Assembly (NCBI RefSeq): GCF_020283565.1
Contig: NC_060062.1
Span: 52,474,439 to 52,538,438 of the forward strand
Source of the DNA: Trifolium pratense
Lineage: Eukaryota > Streptophyta > Magnoliopsida > Fabales > Fabaceae
Length of the DNA stretch: 64,000 nucleotides
Direction of reading: 5' to 3'
Positions 1 to 13,900 of the stretch are shown one piece after another. Below the pieces are notes generated by a model. It saw nothing but the letters and a program-made list of their open reading frames with translations. It searched no databases and was not told the DNA's origin. Position 1 is the first letter of the stretch. Every line of letters begins with the position of its first letter. The position numbers were made by a program, and so were the translations under genes.

Positions 1-212
1 ATTAGTGGTTTAAGAGAAAATTAGGGGATTTCAAACACTACAAATTCAATTAATAGTTTATTCATTATTAATTATGTGTAATAAATTCATTTGCTATAAG
101 CTAATAATTTATACTTATCTACTACTTTTTTATCAAATAGAACATACTATAGCTATAGTATGTACCCAAAAAAAAAAAATATAGCTATAGTAGTGAGCAT
201 GATAAATTATAA

Positions 213-541
213 GAGCATCTACAATGGAGCTACTCATTTTTTAGTACTTAAATGGATCCCACTGATACACATCACTAATTTTTTTTTTTTAATAATAGTA
301 CTTAATAAGCATTCAATCTCTCCAATCCAACACATCTTAAAAAATTCTAAATTGGTCATACCAATACCACATTTCACCAATAACTCTAATCATTGTAACT
401 GGGCCCCACAAAAATCATATAGGTACTATTGCTTATTGTAGAACTAGTACCTATTAGGTACTCAATTCTGTTTTGCTCCAATAAGAGTACCTATTAGGTA
501 TACAATTCTTAAAAAATAGGTACTCACCATTGGAAATGGTC
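213..541. mobile_element. PIF/Harbinger (Tourist-like) MITE
   Basis: The termini GAGCATCTACAATGG and CCATTGGAAATGGTC form a 15-bp imperfect inverted repeat (12 of 15 match). The element is flanked by TAA on both sides (210-212 and 542-544), the 3-bp TSD expected of PIF/Harbinger MITEs. Inside, a GTACCTATTAGGTA unit occurs twice (about 448-463 and 487-501). There is no coding capacity. Confidence 0.65.
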
Positions 542-557
542 TAAATCTAACAAACTA

Positions 558-763
558 CTCCCTCCATCCCACAATGAGTGAGGCATGCTGTGCACTATTC
601 AAAATAAATATTAGCATATAAGATGTTGTTGGATTCGTCTTGATGAGTATTTTCAAAATATTAACTTTTTATAATTTGTACTATTATACAATTAAAAATG
701 TTAATTGTCAAAGTATTAACATACGTGAAACAGTCAACTAACTCACTTGTGGGATGAAAGGAG
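558..763. mobile_element. Stowaway-like MITE (Tc1/mariner)
   Basis: The terminus CTCCCTCCATCCCACAA is mirrored by TTGTGGGATGAAAGGAG at the other end, and TA flanks both sides (556-557, 764-765). CTCCCTCC ends with a TA TSD are the signature of Stowaway MITEs. It lies about 730 bp upstream of the SFH start codon. Confidence 0.75.
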
Positions 764-1199
764 TAACTATTATTAGCTCAATTGATAATGAATTCCAAGA
801 AGAAACATTCAAGAGAATTCAAGTTGAATTCTTAATTTAAAAGAAATAATTTTGAATTAGACTTTAATTATCTTCTGATCTATTTTCTAAGAAATCTCAG
901 GGTCAGAGAAAGGTTATGATGCACGGGTACTTCATTTGAGGGAGAGTACCAGTACCGGATACGTATCAGTACCAGTACCGGGTACGTACTCTTACCTTAA
1001 TTTATGTCCATACATATACATTAGTTTAATGTCGTATCACATACCGATACTGGTGGTATTGTACTCGCACCTCGACAACGTAGGAGAAAGGAACAAAACA
1101 AGGTCAGGTAAATAGAGAAAAATTAATTACTAGCTGCAACCACCATGGTTGAGTTGAGTCGACATAAGGGGGTCACCATTTATAGGATACATGATACAT

Positions 1200-1495
1200 T
1201 AGATACACACAGACACTCGTTGACCGTACTTGTAGAGTAAGACAGATATCACGTGCCAATACATAAAATAAAACCTCAATGTTTTGTCTCCACCATCCTA
1301 TGCCACATGATGCTTCTTCTTACTAAAACTTATTACTTATATAAATAAATAAATAAATAAAAACCAAACAACACCTTATTTTCTCTCTCACACACACAAA
1401 CTCTTTTTCCCTTCTCTTCACTCTTCACTACAGTAACTGAGATCCACACAACACCAACATTGTTAACATTCATTCATTACCGACATTTTAATTCA
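1200..1495 (+). promoter_or_regulatory. Promoter and 5' leader of the SFH gene
   Basis: A TATA-like stretch (TTATATAAATA) lies at about 1337-1347, followed by a pyrimidine-rich CT/CA leader (1380-1440) typical of plant transcription start regions. Upstream are a G-box CACGTG (1250-1255) and a TTGACC W-box-like core (about 1219-1225). The start codon at 1496 is preferred over an ATG at 1460 because the protein then begins MSG followed by the conserved SFH N-terminus. No experimental start site can be read from sequence. Confidence 0.5.
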
Positions 1496-4400
1496 ATGTC
1501 TGGTATTGAAGAAGTTGTTGTTGTTGATATGGAGAACTCAGAAGAAGAAAGAATAAGAAGATCAAGAATTAGAAGATTAAAGAAAAAAGCTATAAATGCT
1601 TCATGTAGATTCACTCATTCACTTAAGAAAACAAGAGGGAATAGAAAAATTGATTATAGGTTTCCAATTGAAGATGTTAGAGATGAACAAGAGGAATCAG
1701 CTGTTTTTCAATTGCGTCATAGGTTGATTCATATGCCTCCTAATCATGATCATTATCATACATTGTTAAGGTATTGTTTGTTTGGTTTTTTTTTTATTTA
1801 GTATTTTGTTTGTTTGTTTGTTCAATGAGTGTTTTTTTTAAGAAGGTGGATTTGGTTTTTTGTTGTTATTTATTAGGTTTTTGAAAGCTAGGGATTTTAA
1901 CATTGAGAAGACTATTCAGATGTGGGAAGAAATGGTTATTTGGAGAAAACAATATGGAACTGATACCATCCTTCAGGTAAGGTTTCTACTTTTTTACAAT
2001 GATATTTCAATTTTAATCTACCTAAAAAGCTTCAATAGTAATTTTTTTCAAAGGGTATTTTAGTCACTGAAATTTTGAGGGCTAAAGTGCTTGTTTGGCC
2101 CTTGAGTAACTCTTGTTTATCATAGAAATTAGTAAAATTCATTTTTTTAAGTATATTATCTTAAATGGCATTTATAAGACATACATTCTCCATTTCTCTG
2201 TCTTTAAATATAAGCAAAAAATAAATTATTGGGCTAGAACCAATCGATCCCCGCAACTGCGATTGGAAGGAACCGAAACTAATTGATGCCAAAGTTGTCC
2301 CCTGAATTAGATTAGGAGATCTATGAGCTGGATACCGGTGATAAAAACAAAAACAAAAAAATTGTTAAGTTTGTTTTTAATGTTGATCTTTCATGAGAGG
2401 TAAAATAATTAGAGATATTTGTACCAGAAAAAACTAGGGATATTTTCATGAAAAAATTAAATCATGCAATTTGAAATTTTATGAAAGTCTTATAAAAAGT
2501 GACTAGAAGATTTATCAAGAGATTTTTCTTTCTATTTTTGTTTCTTGTACGGATTGATTATCTATTTATTGATTAGTAGTTGAACTTCAGACATTTAGTG
2601 TGAGATTTAACGACCTCATAAATGTTCTACAATTATTCAGTGAATTAACGACCTAATAAATGTTCTATAACCAATCAGTGTACTGCACTGTAGCACCTAC
2701 CAGTTGTAAAATAAGGTAAGATAGAGAAATGTCTATGTTTTTATTTTTATTTTTATTTTTTTTATTTAAATTTTGAGTATAGTTGTATACACTTTATTTT
2801 TATTTTTTCTTTTCAAAAGTCAACACACTTTTTAAATAAAGGTGTAATTATATATAAGTTTAACTCAATGGCCATTAATTATTATTACTCATTAGCCCAT
2901 AATCATACTACCATGTTTTCTGTGCTAGGATGCACTTGAGTTAACTGAATGTCTCTAATGGCATGATTATAAATTTTTGAAGGATTTTGACTTTGAAGAG
3001 CTAGAAGAAGTATTGCAGTATTACCCCCAAGGTTACCATGGAGTCGATAAGGAAGGTCACCCAGTTTACATCGAGAGGCTTGGGAAAGCTTATCCTAGCC
3101 GCTTAATGCGCATAACCACAATGGATCGATATTTAAAATACCATGTCCAGGAGTTCGAGAGGGCCCTGCATGAGAAATTTCCAGCGTGTTCTATCTCATC
3201 GAAGAGATGGATTTCTTCAACCACAACTATATTAGATGTACATGGCTTGGTATGTGGAATTTTTGGCTTATAGTTTGTGTATTGGTCTGTGATTGTTGAT
3301 TATTTATGCATCATGCTTTAAGCATTGTATTAATCCTTTTATAGTCTGTTTTTATCAGTTTCAGGATCTCAATTGTTTTTAGTATTTTTTTTTCCTTGCT
3401 GAAATTTTAATCGGTATTTGATAATATGTAACATAGGGAATGAAGAATTTCTCGCCTACTGCTGCAAATCTGTTGGCTGCTATCACAAAAATTGATAACA
3501 GTTACTATCCTGAGGTTTTATTTTGTCCCTTTTCCTAAAGTAACTTTGTATTTTAGTCTTCTTCCTATATAAACAAACCTCGTCAACAAATATTTGCAGA
3601 CATTACATCGAATGTATATCGTCAATGCTGGTCCCGGCTTTAGGAAGATGCTTTGGCCTGCTGCTCAGAAGTTCCTTGATGCGAAAACTATTGCAAAGAT
3701 ACAGGTGAAGGATATATAATATTACTTTTGGCTGCCTGCATTTCATACTCCCGCCGTAATAAGATATAGGCAAAGAAATTACATGTATCTGGTCCATATT
3801 TAAACCAGAGACATAACCTTTTTTGCTTATATTTTGTTACAGAGTGCTATTTGCATGTAGTCCTATTAATACATTACTTTCATGAAATTTCAGGTTCTTG
3901 AACCAAAGTCTTTATCTAAATTACATGATATCATTGACTCTAGGTATGCATCTATGCCTTCGTCAATCGTCATATTGCGTTATATTTCTATTCAGATATA
4001 TGCTTAATGGTTTGTGAATGCATCTTATACAGTCAGTTGCCGGATTTTTTGGGTGGCTCATGTAAATGTCCAGGAGAAGGTGGATGTCTTAGGTCTAGCA
4101 AAGGTCCATGGAATGATCCTAGTATAATGAAGGTAATGTTGTTCTACTATCTTTTGGCAATATCCACAGCTTAGAATTAATTACAATGTTGAACTACAAT
4201 GTTGAACTAGAGTATTGTGACACTAACTTAGGTATTCTGATTTCAGTTTGTTGGTAATGTGGAGGAAACATTTGTGAGACAAATCCTTAAAGTTTCCAAT
4301 GAACAGCAGAAAATTGACCATTTTCAAACACACCTACAAAAGGTAAGATTGACTCTTCTTAATAATAGATGTTTTCGATTTTACAATTGATTGATTTAGA

Positions 4401-6045
4401 TATTATAAAGATGGATTTTCCAATATATATAATTTACTAATTTGGCCTTGCCACGTTAGCATCATAACAGCCATCATGTGTACATTTTGAGACTTAAAAG
4501 GACTAATATGGGGGAAAAACTTATATTCGGGAAAAAGGATCAAACTTAAAGCACTGTAGGCGTAATTTTGCCAAATACAATTACATGCTTTTGACGCCAT
4601 TTTCTCATCTCGCAGGAACGAAGCAGCGATATGCCAACAGCAGAATTTTGGTCAGAAATCACTGAATCTTGCTCGCCGATTAGACAAAGGAAACTTACTC
4701 TTCCTAGTTTAGCCTCTTCTCATGAAGAAGTGAGTTTTCAAACCTTTGAACCTGATTCATTTTAGAAGCCTTGTTATAACATACAATTTTCAGGTTATGT
4801 TTGTGTTTTGATCCTTCAACCATTTAAACGGCTGTTTGTTTTCTCTGCAGGTCAGGGTATCAGATAGCCATCACAGTTGTAATGATAATACTTCTACAGA
4901 AAAAATGCTCAAAAGTGATCAATTTCAATTTGCTCGGGAACGATCATTGCAAAACGGTGATACGGGGAACACTACTTCATTTACTTGTAGAGAAAATTCC
5001 AAAGGTACATATTCCTTATTTCATAACATTTTGATGTGGAACGCAGGTTGTATGTATGCATGTTTTGTAACATTTGAATGTGGAAGTTAATTCTCATGTT
5101 TTTCTTACAGGCACGTCAGTCAGAAATTGGTTCGGCTTAGTTAAGGAAAAAGTGGGGAGAACAAATTTCTTATCTGCGTCAAGCATGTTGATATATCTTT
5201 TTCAAAGATTAGATATATTCTTCCACAGTTTAAAATTAGAATTTTGGAGAACAAGTAACGATATTGTGGTGGAACATAACATCAGTAACCATACAGAAGA
5301 TGTCGAAACACAGTCCAAAGAGGATCATATTCTTCCATGTATACAACAACGTCTTCAAAGATTAGAAAAAGCGTTTACGGAACTTAGCCATAGACCAGCT
5401 GATATACCTATTGAGAAGGAGAAAATGCTTATGAGCTCTTTGGATAGGATTAAATCTGTCGAGTTCGACCTTGAAAATACTAAGAGGGTTATTCTCTATA
5501 CTTTCTTCAGTCATATACAACTACTTACTGATTGTTCTGTTCTGATGATATGATATTTAATTGTTTTATAATTTGATGCAGGTGCTACATGATACAGTGA
5601 TGAAACAAGTTGAGATTACTCAGTTACTGGAGAATTTGAAGACATCAAAATATAAAGTAAGTTTCTTATTGAGAAAAATATTATATTCATATGTTATGTG
5701 CATTTAAACTTTATGAAAACTTGCTTTCATTTAATCTTCTTCATCTTAAGGAAAACTTGGTCTATGATAATAAGAGTTACCAAAAAATAAAACTTACTCC
5801 CTCCGATTTTGAATATAAGCCAAAAAAACAACTTTTTAGGTTTATTGAATAAAACATGTATCAGGATCATTTTATTGTCCAAATACATAGTTTATTCAAT
5901 GAACCTAGAAAGTTGTTTTTTGCTTATATTCAAAATCGAAATTTGTTTATATGCAAGAATAGTATGTATAAAATACTATATATTTAAAAAATTTAGTGCT
6001 GACTTCATAACAACTATCTTGCAGCAAAGAAGAGTGTTCTGTTGA
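1496..6045 (+). CDS. Sec14-like phosphatidylinositol/phosphatidylcholine transfer protein (SFH)
   Basis: Thirteen coding exons with GT-AG borders and compatible phases: 1496-1770, 1877-1976, 2983-3249, 3437-3514, 3600-3704, 3894-3943, 4033-4132, 4247-4342, 4616-4729, 4851-5004, 5111-5487, 5582-5656, 6025-6045 (1812 nt, 603 aa). A basic N-terminus ([18 protein letters not shown]) precedes the CRAL-TRIO N domain (about 55-125, [15 protein letters not shown]) and the Sec14 lipid-binding domain (about 130-325), which carries [18 protein letters not shown] and the cysteine-rich [14 protein letters not shown] stretch typical of plant SFH proteins. A coiled-coil tail (about 495-597) ends QRRVFC. Family members exchange PI and PC between membranes and stimulate phosphoinositide synthesis in polarised growth and membrane traffic. 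Length fits plant SFHs (about 550-640 aa). The hydrophobic segment at about 460-480 ([14 protein letters not shown]) lies where some members carry a short membrane-associating stretch. Which SFH paralogue this is cannot be decided here. The frame shows no damage. Confidence 0.93.
2225..2365. repeat. Possible SINE-like insertion in SFH intron 2
   Basis: A GC-richer block with CCCCGCAACTGCGATTGG, followed by an A-rich tail (ACAAAAACAAAAAAAT at about 2347-2361), sits in the large second intron of the SFH gene. Composition and A-rich end suggest a short retroposed repeat. I could not find clear target-site duplications or good A/B boxes, so the assignment is weak. Confidence 0.3.
5797..5945. mobile_element. 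Stowaway-like hairpin MITE in SFH intron 12
   Basis: It begins TA|CTCCCTCCGATTTTGAATATAAGC and ends with the near-perfect complement GCTTATATTCAAAATCG, so almost the whole element can fold. The right terminus has drifted (CGAAATTTG instead of a CGGAGGGAG-like end). It sits in the last intron (5657-6024) of the SFH gene, about 80 bp before the final coding exon. Confidence 0.65.
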
Positions 6046-7944
6046 GGAAGAGTAATTGTTAATGTTAAATGCAAACTCAAGTATTGGACCCCTAAAAGGA
6101 TGAGACTGAGGATTACACAGTTCAATTAATATGAGTTGCTGTCAATAGAGAGACAAGGGGATGAGACAGTCCTGTTTGTTTTATTGTACATACAGTGTAG
6201 CGTTTTTACCCCTTCAAAATGTTTTACCTCATTTTTCATAGTAAATGCAACATTTTCAGAATTCAGATACAGTTTGATAAGATGGTCTTCTATTTAGTTT
6301 TGGACAGTGCCGGGAGGAATCTGTTAATTTAACACAACAAAAACTAAATTACAATGTTTTTATGGATGGACTATATGTGAACTGAAGAGACCCTACACAT
6401 TCACATTATGACAAAGAAAGAATCATTTTTTTGTCGACAAATATTAGTTCGATGGAAAGAAATGTTGAAATTGTTAGACCAGATATCATGATCGGAATTC
6501 GTACCTTAGTTCCTTCACGGTATGTGTGAGTTTTTAATAATTTGTCATTTCGTCTATTTTTAAAAAAAAAAAAATCATTTTTTACTCTACACCTTAGTCC
6601 TCCCACTCCAAAATTTTCAACTTTACTTAATCCAGGCAGTAACTTTTTTCGAGAATACAAGGATGAAATTGTTTTTCCCTAATATTTAAAAAATAATAAT
6701 TTGGTTAACATTTAAATATTCTCGAAAACCTTTATAATAGTGAGGATAGTTTATAATTGTACATAAATTTATTCTCATATTTGAAAAACTTTTTTTCCCA
6801 CATTTTCTTTTCCAAAAAATCTTTTATTCCTAAAATTTAATAAAGTTGTACCAAATGCAAAAATATATTTTTCTATTATTTTATTTTATTCCCAAAAATA
6901 TAGTGCAAATATAACTCGAAACAAATACTCATTGTGTTACTTAAGTTTTCTAAAACTTTCAGAAAACACTAATTTTAGAATTTTAAAACGACTTGTCACT
7001 TTCTCCAAACAAAAAATGCATACTTAAAAACTATAAGAAAAACTCAATTTTCTGAAAGGGATAAATATCTGAAAGGGTGAACATATTGTGAAGAACGTGT
7101 AACCAGTAGCATAAGAAATAATATTTGTTAGAAAAAATTAACCCCAAATAAATCTCAATTACTTTAAAGAATTAGTGCGAAAGATACCATTGTTTACCAA
7201 AAAAATAAATTAATGAGGAAAGGTTGACATGATAATTTACATTTTAACTTTTGTATAAATTTAAAATTTTGGCAAACAGTTATAAAATAGACTAAAGGTA
7301 AAAGCCGTAATAAATTCTACAAATAGACCCTCAAAATTTATGATGTGTTCATAATATTTACACTAGATATATCGATTTTGATTTGTCTAAAATTGGAATG
7401 TCACTTTAGAGAATAGATTCAAGGGAAGGATAGAAAACAATGAAAAATAAATAGATCATGCTAAACAGTGCAATTGGGGAAATGGTTAAGGAAACAAAAA
7501 TGAAAACAAAAAACAAAAGTTTTAAGTAAAAAATATTCTTTATTAAAATTTCAAGACATTGAATGCATTATTTTCAAGATTATATTACCATTTTCAAGAT
7601 AATTATAAAAAAAAAAAAAAAAAATTGTTTCATTAACTAAACCATTGCCTAGGGGCACTGTATAGCATTTCCAAAAGGAATATCTACAAAAACAAGCATA
7701 TCAACCAGTCGTTGCAAAACATGGATTAAATGGATATCCAATATATCTTCAGAGTTCAACCAAGGCAAAGATGATGAGAAATTCCAGCATAAATTAAAAT
7801 CTTAACTAATTTCAAATTTCAAAAATGAAATTCGAAATTCAAGCCATGGCAAGCTAGTGTTTACAGTTATAAATGTCAGGAGACACCTAAACACTATTTT
7901 CAAAGCTAAAATCCTAGAATATGGGATCAAACCTCAATTGAGTC
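6046..7944. other. Convergent intergenic region between SFH and SUA
   Basis: This 1.9-kb stretch holds the 3' untranslated regions of the two convergent genes. The first few hundred bases after the SFH stop (6046 to about 6330) and those below the SUA stop look like UTR. The middle (about 6400-7650) is AT-rich with homopolymers, for example A-runs near 6557 and 7607. I see no gene, RNA gene or well-bounded repeat. Confidence 0.5.
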
Positions 7945-10900
7945 TTACATTTCGCGAAACCTGGCAAGTGCTTTTTTATGAATAAGCATCTTGTAGCTAT
8001 CGTTGGCCTGCACCTCGAGGCTAGGGTCCAACTTTTTCTGCTGACTTCCGAGCCCTGCTCTATTTTCCATGGCTTGTGTCTGAACAGGCTCTATCATTCC
8101 ACTTCCATCTTTTCCTAGTCCCTGTGCATCAATTTATCCATAATACAAGAAACAAGAATAATGTAGAAATGTTAGTATCATTGAGAAGATACATTGAGAG
8201 AACACCAAATGTCCGAGGTTATCCCATCCAAATTCTTGTGGTGCTTAATTGAAGAAAAAGGAAATTCTAGATCTAGGATTAAATCACTACTCTAGCACAT
8301 CCTCAAAAATAGAAAATTTTAGAAGCTGAAGACGATTGCAAGTGTAAACAAAGGACTATATCTAACTCTCCACCAAACACCTCCAATAACTAATCATCAT
8401 AATAAATATAAAAACTCATGTAATACAGAGGGAAGGAATTGATACCAAGCCTTCCTGCCAGCCCATGTTGCGAAGCATCCGATTACCAACATTCTTTTCA
8501 TCAATCGCTTTATCTGCCGTAATCACCTCAAAAGTATCGAGGTTGACATCTCCAACCGTGCGTCCTCCACCAACTCCGGGAGGGAATGGCATTGTATCAC
8601 CCCTTCTTGATGCAAAATCTCGAGCTTCAAGGACACAATTGGTAGAAAAAACGTTTTCTCAAAAGTCAATCTACATATCTGAGATAAAAATTTACCGGCA
8701 AACCTATTGGTATGCAAACTATTTAGAGCTTTCATCAACATGTAAAATTTGGGCTTCAGCAGAAAAAATAACTACTGTTATATTTTTCAAAAGTACATAA
8801 ACCTACAACTATAGGAAACGACGGTGAGATATAATATAAACTACACACACAGAAAATTGTTTGATTTCCCTACCACGAAGATTTCTTCAATTTCCAACAA
8901 AAACTAAATCTTACTGAACACCTAATGCAAAACTAAAGCTTTCTCTATCCTCCAAGCCTTTTCATCACGCAACAGACAATTTTTTAAATATTAATAATTA
9001 ATAACTGTGAAGCAGATATTTCCTATACACCTCAGCAATTATTTTCAAAATACTTGAACTCAAAAGCAATGAAACCCTATACAAATTAAGCAATCTTACT
9101 TGAATCCCCAATTTCAAGGTCAGCCAAATCACTGCCAACTGAAGATGACGAGCCATACAAACTTCTTCTCTCAGCTGCCCGATCCCTGTAGGTTGTTTGC
9201 GACTGTTCCTTATGTGTTGAAGCAGAAAGAGGCATTTCTGAAAACCTTCTTCTTCCGCTTCCAACAGACACAGATGGTGTATATGAACCCAGGGAAGAGA
9301 CGTCTGTTTTGAAGGGAGTAGCAAATGATTGCGCCTCAACATTTGCTGAAGATGAAGCTGACGTAGATGGTGTGGCAGACGTAGAGCCAGAATAAGAAGT
9401 ATCTGATTTAACAACCCCTCTTCCTGAGCCCCTTATAACCCCCATCAGAGTGCCCCCAAGGCTATTGCTGAAAGGCCGTGGCTGTGCCTGAGAGTCAATA
9501 GTGGCAGCCTGTGCAGTTGTGTGACTTCCCGGATTAGACGCATTAATTTCCCTGGATGGTGTGTCATTTTTTAACTTATTCTTTGCAGAATGTGCAGAAG
9601 AATATGGCCTATCGTCAGCAGAACCAGATAACTGATTGTCGTCCAGTGCCACTCGAGTAGCCTGTCCCTCATGACTTCTCTGTTTCCACATTGTCAGTAC
9701 ATTGTTCATTTTTTTCTTGTTTGCCAGAATACTGCTTTTTGAAGCAAGTTTTATCTCCTTTGATTTTTCTTTCTCTTTCTTCTCTGCAGCTAAAGCAGCA
9801 GCTGCAGCAGCCTGGACAGCATCTGCCAGTGAAGCTGGCTTCTCGTTTGAAGTAACAATAGTCGCTGGTGCAGAAATCACTACCTTTTTAGTGCTCAAAC
9901 CATCAGATGACTTGGAAGGTTCAGACTCGTTATTAGATGATTTATTCTGATTTTGATCGGTGCATGGGATGTACTGCTGAGTATGGTGGTCATATGAATA
10001 CCAAATCCCATTATTACCATCATAGTAAAGACCTAAATGTCACAAACAATTCGGAAAATCAAAAAATAGTAAGGGAAAGAGAGAATAAAATAACAATTTC
10101 ACAAGTATATCAGTGTTCCAAGCATGCATGAAAAACAAAAAGGCTCAATCAAGACATGCAACCAAAAATTTGCAAAATTTTATGGAGAATAGTACTAGCA
10201 TGTATAATGTGAGTGTGTGCACACACATACTGCACATAAAGAGAGTTCTGCAAAATTCTGCAGCCTCCTGCTTTATAACAGAACCCAAATACATGAAAAA
10301 ATAAAAGGAGAAGGGGTGAATGCAGAAAAAGAAACAGCGTGAAAATTACTGGCATCCTAGATCAATTACTATAACTGAAGAATCAACATGCATGTTACGG
10401 GTACTCAACAAACTTACTTTCAAAGAAATCCAAATAAAGAACAGAAGTCTTATGAATCTAAAAGTCCATGGAATCACTTTCAAAGTACATGATAGTAGAT
10501 AGAGATCCTAAAAGTGCTTTTGGAAACTTTAACAAGTTCCTCAAATATAAGCTTTTTGGATCAACTGAATCAAGAAACATACCAGTATTCCCATCATAAT
10601 AAAACCCAGATGTAGCATCATAGTAATAACCAGATGCTTCATCCCAAACAAAGCCAGATTGTGGTGCACCAACATCAGTACTAGTCTGCTCTGGACCATT
10701 AGATTGTTTGTCATCTGGATTGTATTCTTTGGGAGCCCATCCGACAGAATCATACTGAAGATTGGAAAAAAGCACAAGATAGATATCACATATATGCCAA
10801 CTTAACGATATATCAGAACTATAATTAAGTACATCACCTCCTTAAGAAGTACATAATAATGTGGCATATATAACGAGATCAGAAACAACTCTAGCGGGAA

Positions 10901-13900
10901 TATCAAGAAAGAATATTGTATCACATATCTCTTTTATCCTCCCTCAAATAGAATAGTAAGAACGTATAACATTAAAGCTTTTGTATACAAATAACAAACT
11001 TGTTTGATCAAAACAATATAGTTTTTACAACAAAAAAAAATTAACTTAAAAAAGAACTGGCCTACAATAATGCCTTGCTTAATTTCCTGCTTTAAGAAAT
11101 TGAAATAACCCTTCATTTTTCAAACTAATTTTAAGCCTTTCCTAACACATTTATTATGAAACAAATATTTCTTCCAAGTCTTTACAATGGCTTCCTCTGG
11201 TAAAATGTCCAGGTAGAGTCCCAGCTATTTTCCACCAGATTGCCTCTAGTTATTATAATTTATAACTTACTTTTGTTCATCAACCAAGTAACGAAGTTAG
11301 CACAAAATTACTTATCTACAGGAAACACAAGTGACAACATGGCTAACTTGTATGAAATGGTTTTATATTGACAGTACTCGACTGCAAGTCTTCAACAAAC
11401 CATAATGTCTGTAACATAACATGAAATACAACACAATTTCATCAAATATGTTTTAAATTATTATAAAATATCTTATATTTTCATATTATTTTAGAGTAAC
11501 TTAGTATCTCTTAGGATTAAATTTTATATTGCTATCAAACTACTATCAATAATATTCAAGCTTTTATTATTTCTCTCATCTTGTTATTAAAAATCCCACA
11601 ACTTCAACAACAGAAAAAAGAATAAAACACCTGTTGGGCAAATGTTGCAGCCTCAATAGCTGCAGCTGCAAGACTGCTTGACTGTGAAGTTCCTGACGCT
11701 CCTGATCCAGGACCCAGTATGCTTTTTGCATATGCTACTCTTAGAATCTGACCATTCTTCTCAAGGGCAGTTCCATTTGTTAAGTCAAGAGCTTTGGTAG
11801 CATCTTCTACCTAAACATAAGTACATTGCCATGTTAAAACCGATTAAAAACCTTTTACAAAAAAGTGAAACAGGCGTCACTCCTGAAGGAGTTCAACTGG
11901 CAACACCAAGCACGAAAATAAATCTATTAGCAATTAGTAGATATAAACAAATATAAATTTCTGTTACGGTCCCTTGGTCTTGGATCGGTTGACACGGTCT
12001 TAGACGCGGGAGAACCTTTCTTTCGACTTATGGTGAAGACAGAAGTGGGCTCGTCCTAGACAGATTCTTATTCCAAATCTGAATGCCTTTAAATAGGCTT
12101 ACAATATAAATCCTAATTAAACTAGGATAATAACAAACTTATCCTATATTTACTATTCATTTAAATTTAAAAGATAATAATCCTATTTAATAGAATAATT
12201 TTTTCTAACTCTAAATCTTATCCTAACAATACTGAACTAACTTATTAAAAATAAAAAAAATAATAAATCCTAATCAATGTAACTAATCCTAATCAACGGA
12301 ATCCTAGGTTTTCGTCTGTCCCACAGTTGGATCCATATCAATTTCAAAGTATTATCTAAACAGAAAAATTGCAAGAATTCCTTCAAATACAGGTCATGTC
12401 AAATTTTCCATCGAATAGATCAATAATATCCACCCAAACTGAATGTATTCGCCCTTCAAACACTTTTACAATTAGTAAATTACAAATACACTAGTTAATA
12501 TTAGAAACAAGATATTACCAAATGGTTTAAAACATGCCCTTCCTTTAACTAAACAATGGCATAAACTAGGAAAAATGCAAACGTTATGAACATCAGAAGA
12601 AAAAACTGAACGGAGAACAAAAGTATGCAATAGCAATTGCTCGAACATTAGGCATAAGAAGTACCTACCGAATAAAAATGTACAAATGCAAATCCCCTTG
12701 AAACATGAGTAAACTTGTCTCTCACAAGACGTAGATCCTGTAATTGATAATACCAACATTTCTAAGCACATAACTGGAAAACAAACAAGAACAACCCCCA
12801 CTCCAAGTAAAAGGATAAATTAGTTTGCACAAATATTTAATTAAACCTTGATTGGAGCATGTTTAGAAAACTCATAACGGAGCATTTCCTCATCAGCATT
12901 TTCATCCAATCCACGAACAACCAATACATGAGTTGGACCTGATTACATGCAAACTTATTAATTGCAGAACATAAACAAACAATCTGTCAGATAAAGAAGT
13001 TATACTAACCTGCCTCCAGACCTTTCTTTCCTAAGGATGATGAATTTGATAATGAAATATCTGCTGCAGGAGCATCATCAGTGCGTGGTTCATTACACTG
13101 CACCAATGAGAAAAACAAAAATGGAACCAATTCATGTATATACACATGTACAGGGATACACTTACAAGTCAGTTGAAAAATGGCTTACTGCCCCAACCCA
13201 ACTAATTTAGACATGATAATCCAAAGCAATAGGCATAAAGAAATACGGATTCAACATTATCAACCCAAATGTAAAATTGATGCAAGAAAGAATATGAACC
13301 TGATAGCAGGAAGTCCGTCTTGCAAAATTGATGTAGCTGCATATAGTGCACATCCAATCAGATGGTATTGTAATTCCCTTATGACTATGACCAGGTTTCA
13401 AAGCTCCATCTGGACCTGCACCTCCAGTTGGCTTACTACTGCAACAAAATATAGCACAGAATTGTAATATATACACTTGAAAGAACAGGTCTTAAAAGCA
13501 TCGGAATATAACTAACCTAAAAATATATTTAGTTAACAACGCCCTAAAAATAAAAATTTACCTATATTCAAAGAAAAGCTTTCTACCATCCACAACAAGA
13601 CCATCATCTCCTAGTTTGTCCATCATTCCTCGTGCCGCTCCCTAATCCATAATATTAATCTTAGTATAACATTCTTGAAACCAAAATGTACAATATTGGG
13701 AAATTAAAAAGGATTAATACCACAGAAGGAAAATCAATAAATGCAAATCCGCGAGAGATGCCAGAACTTCTCTCCTTTATAACACGAACATGACGAAGTG
13801 GACCCCATTCCGCCTAAACATAAATAGATGAATATGTCAGAAGACACTATCTAAATATGAAGGAGTAAATGAGATGCTTATAAATATAAAGGAGCAAATA

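Noticed and set aside
9702..9950. Plus-strand frame with FFLFARILLFEASF and an Ala run
   Set aside because: Antisense of the SUA exon encoding the Ala/Lys-rich region; no splice or family support.
11976..12330. GC-richer block in the SUA intron (TTGGATCGGTTGACACGG and TCGTCTGTCCCACAG) as a possible transposon or exon
   Set aside because: The exon phases on both sides already fit directly, and I found neither inverted ends nor target duplications.
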